From Alopecurus myosuroides (lineage: Eukaryota; Streptophyta; Magnoliopsida; Poales; Poaceae), in NCBI GenBank assembly GCA_028641055.1, contig CM054061.1, positions 30,677,523-30,741,522 on the forward strand: a DNA stretch of 64,000 nt. The letters run 5' to 3'. The notes beneath the pieces are model-generated. The model did not search any database, was not told where the DNA came from, and was given only the letters and a program-made list of their open reading frames with translations. Shown here piece by piece: positions 34,225 to 42,626 of this stretch. Positions within the stretch are counted from its first letter, which is position 1. Each line of letters opens with the position of its first letter. The translations under genes were made by a program, and so were the position numbers.

Positions 34225-34402
34225 CTGATGATAAGGCACCGGCAGGAGGCCCTTTGTGGTTTTGAGGCCTGCTAGTGTCGACCCTAATAGGAAAAGGGTC
34301 TTGTCTACTGATCCATGATGAGCGCACTACCCGCATGTGGGAAGCGAGTATGGGCGCCCCCCTCAATTTGACTCGATTCGCATCTCGTCCAAATCGCCTC
34401 AT
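34225..34402 (-). repeat. Conserved core of the LTR family, copy 2
   Basis: About 180 bp almost identical to 21184-21365 and 49207-49384, although neighbouring LTR sequence has drifted. On the strand of copies 1 and 3 it keeps an open frame starting M-R-R-F-G-R-D-A-N-R in all three. Confidence 0.7.
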
Positions 34403-35589
34403 TTAGTTCGGGCTTTCCATTTGCTGCATGCATGATCTTGCGAGCCCTTGGATCCCGGGTGGAACTTTCGTAGTCGGCATATAGGGGGACACGTTCTTAG
34501 AGTGCTATGAGGGTCCATTTTCTTCTGGGCTCGATTAGCCGTGCGCCCAAGTTGCTTTGGGCTTGATGCGAAGAAGAGTTGAGTTGTGTAGAGTACCTCG
34601 CTTGGTGGGTTTGATTCCCGTCTGGCGGGATATTCTTGCGTGTACGGCTAAATTGGTGCAACCCTGCAGGGATAATCTTCTCGAGAAGCCGTGTTTTCCG
34701 CGGTTATGGATTACTTGGTGAAAGTACTGGCTAACAAGTACTCAGGACAACTTAAACCTAATGATTAACAATCTTACACCCCATGATTAACAACTTGACT
34801 AGTAATAGGCTTATTGACACAATAATCTGAACCATCATTAATCCAACTGTGTGAGTTATCCTCGGATTGCCTCTTCGGATAAGGGGCGAGATCCAGGATG
34901 GGTTTGTTTGAAGTTATCTTTCAGTTGGTTACTATACTCGATCTTATCTTCTTTCTGTTAGCCGGAAGTTGTAGTATCTCTCTGTAGTTGGTTAGTGCAG
35001 CCTGCTGTCGCTTATTTGCAATAACCCCTTCCTTTCCGTTGATCCTAAAGTATTTGTATCTTGTGATGACTGGCTACGCCGGTATCTTGTGAGTATGGTT
35101 TATCCACTTGCCAGTACTTAACCGTACTGACCCACGAATCTTTTTCGTGGCTGCATATTCAACATTGCAGTCAACAGGTTTGAAGTCTGACGACGTTAGC
35201 TTGGGAATCCCTCCGGCTTGGCCTGGGCAGGGATTGGACGCTCTCGGTTATCTTCAGGACTCTTAGTCCAATTTGGATCTTGTCCGTAGACGGACGATGT
35301 GTTGTTTCTTCCGATGTTATTTGGATCTTTGTATTGTATCAGTTGTATCCCTGGCTCGTCTGAGTCATCTTGTATCTATCTGTTTCTGTTGTAATTGTGG
35401 AATATTCGTGAACTATTGTAATGTTATCACAAGTGGCAACCTGGAATCGGTTATTATGTGGATTTTGGCGGGAATGCTGAAATCTGCATAGTGCCCGATC
35501 TCGGGGCGTCACATGATCCCTGACGTATTGTGCAATATTCAAATGTTTAGCCAAGTCACCAAGACCTCTGCTGTTAGTGAATAAGCCAT

Positions 35590-38500
35590 TCATCGGGAAA
35601 CTATTGGGTTCTTTGGCGGTCTCGCTGAATACCGCGGTGAATACTTTCTCTTCTGCTTGGCGGGTTTAGACTTCCGACCGGATGCATACAGATCAATGAG
35701 AGATCCGAGTCCGTCTTCATCCAAACCCACCTCGGTCACCTCCCCCACCAGATGTGATAAAAGCTGTCCATCCGAAGAGGCATTCGCTAAATCATCATCA
35801 GTGTGTGGTATGTCCACCTGCGTAGAAGCACCTGGTTTAACCGTTAAACGGTCATACTCTATATGCTTCAACGCATTGGCTGACAACGTGACCTCAGCAT
35901 CATTTCTTCCTAGTTTAACCCCAATACTGCCTAATCTAGAGGAAATAATGGTATCTGTAAAAGAAAGAAATGATTTAGGAACCACTGTCGTACCTCTAGG
36001 TGTGGTGGAGAACAGGGCAGCCTTCCTGCGCATGGCCTTGGACATTACGTCCTCGTCCGTCGCAGAAGAACCGTCCTTCGCCACCGCATGGCGCGCGCTC
36101 CTCCGCAGCCCCGTCGTAGCCGTACCCGCCACCACAGCTACGAAAGCCTCGGCGGCGGGAGACAAAGTCGATGTAGATGTCCCCCCGGCCACCGAAGCCA
36201 TGGAACCAGGCACCAAGCTCTCCAGACGTGGAGATGCTAGTGCTGCCGGTCCACTGTGGCCTGTAGCAGCCCCGTCGAAGTCGAGCTCGAGAGCGCGTGC
36301 AACCACCTTCGTCGGAGAAGAGGCGAGGTAGAGGGCCGACCCCGCAGTCTCCCCAGGCGCCGGAGACGACACCGCGGTTAAGCCCTGGGCGGCGGATAGC
36401 TGTGCCTTGCCCAGAGCCGGCCCAGCTACCTCCCGTACCGCGGTTGCCGCGCCATCACCGGTCGCAGGCCCGCAGGCCGGCCCATGCCGCGCACCGCCCG
36501 TCGTCTCCAAAGCCGCACCGGCGTCAGATAGCCGCACGCTGCACGGCCCGTCAAGGACCTGCCGCTGCGCGCTGCCCGGCCTGCTCCTCCCCTGCGTGTC
36601 GCTCGGCCCAACAGGTGTAGCAGCCCCTTGAGCGCCGCCTAGGAGCTGCTGGTCGCCCATCAGCAGCTCACCTGGCAGCCCAAGGTGACCCAGCGACTCC
36701 AGCTGAACCTCCGCATGAGTGGTCGACGTATACGCGCCCTCACCACCGCCATCATCAAGTCGTGGCCCTCCACTGGATCCCCGAGATGAAGATGTACCGG
36801 AAGAGAACCGGTCGACTGCCTCGCCAGAAGAACCGAGACGTGAAGCAATCTCCTTGCCCTGGGGTGTCGACATGTTGATGGGAGTTAAAGCGTAGTCACG
36901 AAGGATCTCCACTGCCATAGCTCGAACATGCCCCCCATCGGATGTAGACTGATCCACTATCATGCTAGTAGGACCACCAGTGTCCTCAACGGTCCCAACA
37001 CCAGCTGTATGCGACTCCCCTCCAGTGTCCGCCCCAGACTTGGAGTCCGATTGCAACTTATGATCCCAAATGAAAGGAACGAAGTCTGGCGCAACAACGT
37101 AGTCCTCTGGCTCCGGCCTAAAGGTAAAAGCATACCCTTTGAGCCGCAACACCCCATCAGTGCTCGTGAACGGTCCAACCGCATCCCTCTTATGAAACAC
37201 CTCATCATCAGACACAGCGACTCGGATCCTGATGATACCCCTGCGACGTAGAACCAAAAGATCCACATCCAAAGTCAAACCAATCAGAGAGCCGACCGCC
37301 CAAAGGCCTAAAAAGTGTCGCAGAGAGTAGGGCACCCCCTCCACATGAACCCATGTTTGATGCAGCTGAACAACGGGCTCGATCTCCTCCTGCTTCCACT
37401 TGCTAAAGAGCAATCTCGTGGACTGTGACGGGATACCGAAGTCCATGCCATCGAACCGATCCAACTCAGTCATAGAAGGAAAAGCTAGTTTAAACACATT
37501 GTCACCACTAGGAATTGCCTCCCACTTCCATCTAGGGGCCGGACACATACGTGCAACTGTCAACTCCACCTGTTGCGCCGTAGCAGCATTACCCTGAACA
37601 GTAACCAACGCAACAGGCCCCTCGGACGCCTCCCCCATTGTCTTGAACAAATTGTCAGGGAATAGTGAGAACATAGTGTGTTTGCCACCAACCCCTGCAA
37701 TAGACACCTCTGGCTTCGGCAGCTTCAGCGTTGGGCACTTCTTGATCGGATGTTTGTTGTTATCACAGATATAGCAATAGTACTCAACTGGGCAGTCCCG
37801 AGTTGCATGGGAGTCGACATCACACTTCCAACAGCGAGTTTTCTTGACTACCTGGACCATAGCACCATCAGTACTCGCGGGTTCAGCTGGTGTAACCACC
37901 CGCTGCTCAACCGGAAGCACCGGCACCGCTACGCCCCCGGCCGTCAAAGAACTCTCAGCCGCCACCTTCACCACCTTCTTTTTCTGCTTCCTCTTCTTAG
38001 CTCCGTTCCTCGCCCCCGTACCAACAACGAACCCCGCACCGGCCGTAGAAATCGGCGCGACGGGCATGGTCGGTACAGGTAGCGTCTCCGCATTGGTAGC
38101 CACCACCGGCGCAGCTACCACACCAATCGGTGCAGCAACGGCACCACTCGGCGCAGGCACCGCACGTCCTGGCGCAGCCCCCACCTGCCGCGTAGTGACA
38201 GTGGGTTGTCGGACAGCGGCCAAATGCGGCAGATGAACAGCAGCAGGTACGTGCTATAGTGGCGCAGGGGCAAACGAAGGAGGCCCCACAGTCGGCCTCC
38301 CTGCAGGACCTCCCCGTCCAACTCCCCTTCCACGCCCAGCAGGCGCGATTGGCGCAGCGCGCGCCCCCGGCGCGGCACCGCCCCGCGAATCCGCCATGCG
38401 CGGCGCTGAGAGGACCTCGGCGTAGCTCCGATCCCTCGACGGAGAGAGTGCGGCGGCGCAGAGGACCGAAGAGGCACCAGGCAAGGCGAGCACAGGAGAC

Positions 38501-39348
38501 TCGATGGCGGCTCCAGAAACCTTGGATGCGTTCGTATCCGCAGCCGTAGTCTTCTTCACCCTGGACCCGAGGCCAGACCAGAGGTTCTCGAAGCCCTCCG
38601 CGAAGTAGGCCCAGGGCTTATTGGGCCTCACGCCATGAATGTTGGACCCACCCGCCAGAGGCTGTGCGATTTGAACCGACGTAATCTCCGGGCTTGATCC
38701 ACCAATCTCGCGATCCAGTTCCGCTAGTTCTTCGCTAGACGCCGTCGGCGCCGGTGCTGGTAACTCCGGCATGAAGTCACCCAAGCATGGAGGTGGCGTG
38801 ACCCGAGGACGAGGGAGAGGGCCACGCCACGCCATCATCACCGGCGCCTTCCTCAGCATCCTCCCGCGACCAGCCGCATCTTCCGACGCCGTCGACCGTG
38901 TTGAAGAGGCGGCAGCTTTCGGCGTTCGACCCGCGTCCGGCGACAATGACCTGCACACGGAAGGACACATCATACCTTTGCTAGAAGAGGGAGACTTCTC
39001 CCAAAACCTAGACTCCGCCGTAGGGAACCCGGCCGCCGCCCAGAACTCGTCGGCGAGCACCTGCTCGGACTTGGGTGGCCGGTCTACGAACTCCGCTGAC
39101 ACCTCCCGATCCTCGGCCAACACCGCAGTTGCACACCCGACCGCCCGGGCTTCCGCCCCAAGATCATCATCAACGCCGGTCGGAGATCTCCCTTCGCCCG
39201 CCACCTCGTCGAGGAACGCTCCGAACCTCCCGCCCGTAGACGTGGATAACCCACCCGGCGCTAGAGTCAGCCGGCGCAGGCGACTCTCCGGCATGCCGGC
39301 GCTCGCCGGCGGAAGTATTGACCGCCCCCGCCTGCCCGCTTGTCCCAC
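35590..39348 (-). pseudogene. LINE ORF1: gag-like RNA-binding protein, one in-frame stop
   Basis: It would coat LINE RNA. Two blocks in the same frame, 38254-39348 and 35590-38223, are separated only by a TAG at 38254. The first block is Ala/Pro/Arg-rich and low in complexity. The second has a basic K-K-R-K-Q-K-K-K patch and two CCHC knuckles (C-W-K-C-D-V-D-S-H-A-T-R-D-C and C-Y-I-C-D-N-N-K-H-P-I-K-K-C). A DUF4283-like region with W-V-H-V-E-G-V-P-Y follows, then a long disordered Ser/Gly/Ala tail. Its TGA stop overlaps the ATG of ORF2 as ATGA (35593-35590). At about 1250 codons it is long for a plant LINE ORF1. Confidence 0.85.
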
Positions 39349-39529
39349 CTCTTATTCTTCTCTTGAAGAGATGTCTCTTAGCTAAGAGAAGATAAATTCG
39401 CCATGCCTGCATCTGCAAACTCTGCTTCCACCCATCGCCCATGCCTACCGGTCCATCGCGGAAGCAACAGACAGACAGACAGAGCGAAGGAGTGCTTTTC
39501 GTTCGTGGAGCGCAGACAAGCCACCATCT

Positions 39530-39804
39530 AGGCAATAGAACCACAAACAACATGGATCATTGGGGTCAAATCGAATTTCTAGGGTTTCCAAGATGCAAAC
39601 AAGAATGAACCAAAAAAAGAACTTTCCAATGGGTGAAAACAAGGGGAAATGGAGGAGATTACCTCTAGGAACTTGATGGAGTCAAGATTCGACGAACAAA
39701 CCTACTAATTTGAGGATTTGAGAGGAGAGGGAGGGGATCCGCCGGGGGAGGTGCTGGTCTTCCTCCAAAACAGACAAGTGTTGTTTGGGGCGGGGGAGAG
39801 AGGG
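39530..39804 (-). promoter_or_regulatory. MULE sequence between the LINE and the right TIR: presumed 5' leader of the transposase gene
   Basis: On the minus strand the TIR is followed by a C-rich leader and then a CTAGAG|GTAATC donor-like site at about 39661. That would place the LINE in a 5' UTR intron of the transposase gene. A (CAGA)n microsatellite at about 39466-39483 lies within the LINE 5' end. Confidence 0.45.
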
Positions 39805-40080
39805 CCGCGCGCGACTTAACTGACTCTATGTCTAGCGCCTAGTACCGGGGCGCTACACATGCACAGCTCGAGCCAACCTGCCATGCGCCACGCAGGCAGG
39901 CGGCTGGCCCCGCAGCGCCACGTACGCAGATGTGTAGCGTCTGGACAGTGGGCGCTATATAGAAGGGTGTAGCGCCTATGTGTTGGACGCTACAGAAAGA
40001 GGTTAGATTTCGAAAAAAAATCACCGGAGGTGCAGTGTGTGAATTACTTTCGTCACGTGGTCACTAGAGTCCATTTTGCC
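39805..40080 (-). repeat. Right TIR of the MuDR-like element
   Basis: Inverted partner of 16653-16928, the same length of 276 bp. It holds six TGTAGCGCC/GGCGCTACA-type sites, several with one changed base (for example GTCTAGCGCC, GGCGCTATA). Confidence 0.85.
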
Positions 40081-40089
40081 GGATAGCGC

Positions 40090-40868
40090 TATGGGCTGCT
40101 GACGCCCGGACGGAATCTGGTGGAGGACGGCTTGCCCCGCGTCTCGGCAGCTCGGGATTCACCGAGCCTAACTGCCTCCGGCCTCAACACAGCAAGCAGA
40201 AGGAGATTTGGAGTGGCCTGAGCGAGCCGTGCCTCCCACCAGCCTTTTTTGGTTTTTTTTTTTTTTTATCGGATTTGATTGACGTCCTTGCCGTTTGGAT
40301 TTTGCTTCATTGGAATCATACAAATGTTCCCTTGATTGTTTGCAAATGACGTGTTCCCCATCCCGATCCAGTTTGTTTTGATATTTCATTTTCATTCAGA
40401 TCCAGTCCCTCTCTCCCGCTCTAATTAATTTGCTTTTTAGGTGAAGAAAACAAATCACGTTCCTATTAATAAGTGCTGGTGATTTGTTTTACTAAAGCTA
40501 AAGAAAGGAAACTGAGTTGGAAAACTGATTTTCAGCCGAGAAGTGTGTCTTTTGTTTGTTGGACGCAACCAAAGTGGTTTTTTTTTACTGAAGCGAAGAG
40601 GAATGGTTCAAAACCACAGAGGGAGCACACAGCGAACGGAGACAAACAGCAGCAAACGGCCGCACGAATCACGGGACAATATCGAACGGCCAGAAAAGCG
40701 TGCGTAGCTATTACCCATGGTCGCAAATCCGTATCCATATATGTATATGTGTATTCATTATTATTTTTACAATGTCTATATTAAGGGACCCAAATTTAAG
40801 TTTCGCCCCGCGCCCCGAAAATCCCAAGATCGGCCCTCGGCACGAGGGCCGCTAAGCTCTCAAACGGG
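40090..40868. other. Unassigned sequence right of the MULE
   Basis: There is a T-run at 40252-40267. Overlapping short frames occur at 40473-40784 and elsewhere without motifs. A GGGACCC...CGCCCCGCGCCCCGAAAATCCCAAGATCGGCCCTC stretch near 40788-40836, broken by AT bases, may be a DNA transposon edge, but no partner was found. Confidence 0.3.
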
Positions 40869-40869
40869 A

Positions 40870-41075
40870 ACCACACCACAGAGGAGTTCACCGCTCGGCG
40901 TGTAAACTGTGTTGTCCGGCATGGTCAATCGGTAGACCTGTTGGACACAGTTTCGCCGCCACGTCCGGCGCCGCGGAGGAGTTCGTCGCTTGGCTTGCAA
41001 ACTGTGTTGCCGTATGCATGACCAACCAGTACACTTGCTGGACACAGGTTGGCCGGCCCGTCCGACGCCGCAGAG
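40870..41075. repeat. Degenerate tandem duplication of about 105 bp
   Basis: GAGGAGTTC(A/G)(C/T)CGCT and AAACTGTGTTG, then GACCA/GGTCAA, CTGTTGGACACAG / CTTGCTGGACACAG and CCGTCCG(A/G)CGCCGC, run twice in the same order (first at about 40877, second at about 40976). Confidence 0.7.
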
Positions 41076-41439
41076 GTCGATCACGTGCGGCTCCGATGCG
41101 GCAGATTGGGAGAGCAGAGAGCGGGTTCGTCAGCGTCGTGCGCTTCGACGGATAAGACCTCCGGTGTGGAGGAGGCGGAGTCGCGCTTGTGCGTTATTCA
41201 GCGTTGACGGAGACGACGTGCGCGGTGCAGGTGGTGGCGGCGTGCTCGGGCGTCATAAAACGTCAGCGGGCCTCGTGCGAGGTGGAGGCTCCGGCGTCTC
41301 GCTTGCCGCATGCGAGGGACGTGCTCTGGCGTCTTGCAGCGTCGGCGCTTGACGCGTGCTAGATGGACGCGGCGGCATCTGGAGGTGGCCGTGTCATGTT
41401 CGCCTGTATGAGCGCGGGAATTGCTAGGTCTAGACTTGG

Positions 41440-42131
41440 GGATCCCCTATGCGCCGCTTGTAGCGAGTCGGTATAGGACTCGCCCGTTCGCTCCATCGCT
41501 AGCTCGTTGTCTCGGTCGCTCCCTCGCTCCTACCTGCTCGCTCGCACCACACCTGGGCTGGCCCACTTATATTTTTTTCTTTTCTAATTTCTATTGTTAG
41601 AAAAAAATCCATATAACTTAAAATTTAATATTTTTTAAATGGTGAACAAATTTTAAATTTGAACGATTTCAAACCATGAACAAAAATGTTACGTATGAAC
41701 AATTCTCACATTTGAACAAATTTTAATATGAACATTTTTCGTTTTGAACAATTTTTTATCCAAACAAAAATCAAATTTGAAAAATATAAATTTGAAGATT
41801 TTAAATTTTGAACAGTTTTCGGTTTAAACAAAAATAATTCTGAACGAAAATTTTGGTGGAAAAAAAGAAACAAAAAAGGAGAAAAAACGAAAACAGAAAA
41901 ACGAGACAATACAAAAACTAAAATAGGAATTTAGACACAAAACATATCCTAGCCAAGTTGCTGTGCACCCCTATTCCCCTTGTAGCCTCGAGTGCCCAGG
42001 TTCGATTCGTCTTCACCCCTAATTTTCTCATATTTTCTGTGTCAGCAAAAGTAGAATGGGCCGGCCTTCTCTAGAAATTTAAGCGGGCGAGTCCGAATAC
42101 GGATTGCTATAAGCGTTATATAGGGAATGCG
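41440..42131. mobile_element. Non-autonomous Mutator-like MITE with a tRNA-like relic
   Basis: It is flanked by a perfect 10-bp direct repeat CTAGACTTGG (41430-41439 and 42132-42141), close to the 9-10 bp of Mutator-like elements. The ends are imperfect inverted repeats of about 50 bp. The left one runs ...CCCCTATGCGCCGCTTGTAGC... to GGACTCGCCCG, and the right one, inverted, is ...CCCTATATAACGCTTATAGC... to GGACTCGCCCG. The interior is 41590-41900 AT-rich with TTTGAACAA-type units. At 41950 TAGCCAAGTTG and at 41999 GGTTCGATTCG look like an A-box and a B-box 49 bases apart. Confidence 0.75.
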
Positions 42132-42318
42132 CTAGACTTGGACAGTTTTTTTCCTAACTATTGTTGCTTGTTGGGCCAGTTGGGCCTATTTTCTATTACT
42201 CAATCTCAACCGTTAGTTCAATTCATACTGGTCATTCTTTGGGGTAGTAAAAGGTACCTTCGAACTTCCATCCGGTTTTATACATAACCGGCATTATGAT
42301 CACTTGATTGAGTGGTTG

Positions 42319-42471
42319 TATAATTTAGTCGATCGGTTGCCACTCAACACAACACTCAACACAGCTATAAGACAACCGATGGGCCTGTTCCAAATTATAT
42401 TCATTTTTAGCAAGGTATAAAATAGTTTGCTAACGAGAACGGAGGGAGTATAATTTAGTCGATCGGTTGCC
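42319..42471. repeat. 23-bp direct repeat around a truncated Stowaway tip
   Basis: TATAATTTAGTCGATCGGTT plus GCC occurs at 42319-42341 and 42449-42471. Directly before the second copy is the Stowaway tip ACGGAGGGAG (ends 42448). The MITE's other tip is missing. The pattern may come from a small duplication that captured the MITE end. Confidence 0.65.
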
Positions 42472-42626
42472 TTCTAGTTGTGTTGAACTTCAAACTCGTG
42501 TGTTCTCTACTCGCCCGGAAGTATTCTGTTGAGAGTCTCAGATACAACCCGCCTTAGAGCAATTCCCCCGTGAATTCACGTCACAACAATTCCCCTCTCT
42601 ACACCCACAAACACAGAACTACCTCG

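Larger units (their letters stand above)
31185..35513 (+). mobile_element. Complete solo LTR (4329 bp), copy 2, inside LINE ORF2
   Basis: It begins TGTAACACC and ends GGGCGTCACA. Both flanks are TGATC (31180-31184 and 35514-35518), a 5-bp target duplication as for LTR retrotransposons. No internal domain or second LTR is present, so it is a solo LTR left by recombination. It contains a 17-base C-run (31713-31729), a GC-rich block 31800-32830 with a CATATAT box (about 32001) and leader-like CCCTAGAAACCCTAG, and a tRNA-like module (32579-32661). A conserved core lies at 34225-34402. The great length and lack of coding recall the LARD/Sukkula type of Triticeae, but the name is only a suggestion. 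Confidence 0.9.
27582..35593 (-). pseudogene. LINE ORF2: endonuclease, reverse transcriptase, zf-RVT; split by a solo LTR
   Basis: It nicks target DNA and copies LINE RNA there (target-primed reverse transcription). It starts M-N-G-L-F-T-N-S-R-G-L-G at 35593. After 75 bases the LTR 31185-35513 intervenes, and the frame goes on at 31184. Motifs are I-G-G-D-F-N and S-D-H-A-P-L (AP endonuclease), N-K-A-P-G-P-D-G, F-E-K-A-Y-D-K-V-N-W, G-L-R-Q-G-D-P-L and Q-Y-A-D-D-T-I-L-F (reverse transcriptase catalytic Asp pair), and at the end the zf-RVT domain with a C-V-S-C...H-L-F-F-D-C pattern. One in-frame TAG at 28266 separates the zf-RVT part (27582-28241, same frame). Except for that stop and the insertion it is open. 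Confidence 0.92.
27436..39515 (-). mobile_element. Nearly complete L1-type LINE with a solo LTR inside
   Basis: Read on the minus strand it has a 5' leader, ORF1, ORF2, a short 3' UTR and a poly(A) tail (T-run from 27436). It is flanked by a perfect 14-bp target duplication ACAAGCCACCATCT (27422-27435 and 39516-39529). Without the LTR it is about 7.75 kb. It sits in MULE sequence between the transposase ATG and the right TIR. Each ORF has a single in-frame stop, so this was an intact element not long ago. Confidence 0.92.
16653..40080. mobile_element. MuDR-like (MULE) element with two convergent genes and nested insertions
   Basis: Inverted terminal repeats of 276 bp (16653-16928 and 39805-40080) both start GGCAAAATGGACTCT and are about 90% alike by eye. 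Flanks are GGATAGCTT (16644-16652) and GGATAGCGC (40081-40089), 7 of 9 bases equal, which fits a decayed 9-bp Mutator duplication. Between them are a PMD gene on + (17373-19975), an acidic coiled-coil frame (23642-24073) and a MURA-type transposase (24178-27204) on -. Removing the solo LTR 20311-23169 and the LINE 27436-39515 with its own insertion leaves about 8.5 kb. Each TIR leads into a 5' untranslated exon-like segment of one gene (donors at about 17079 on + and 39661 on -), so the TIRs probably act as inward promoters, as in maize MuDR. Confidence 0.85.
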
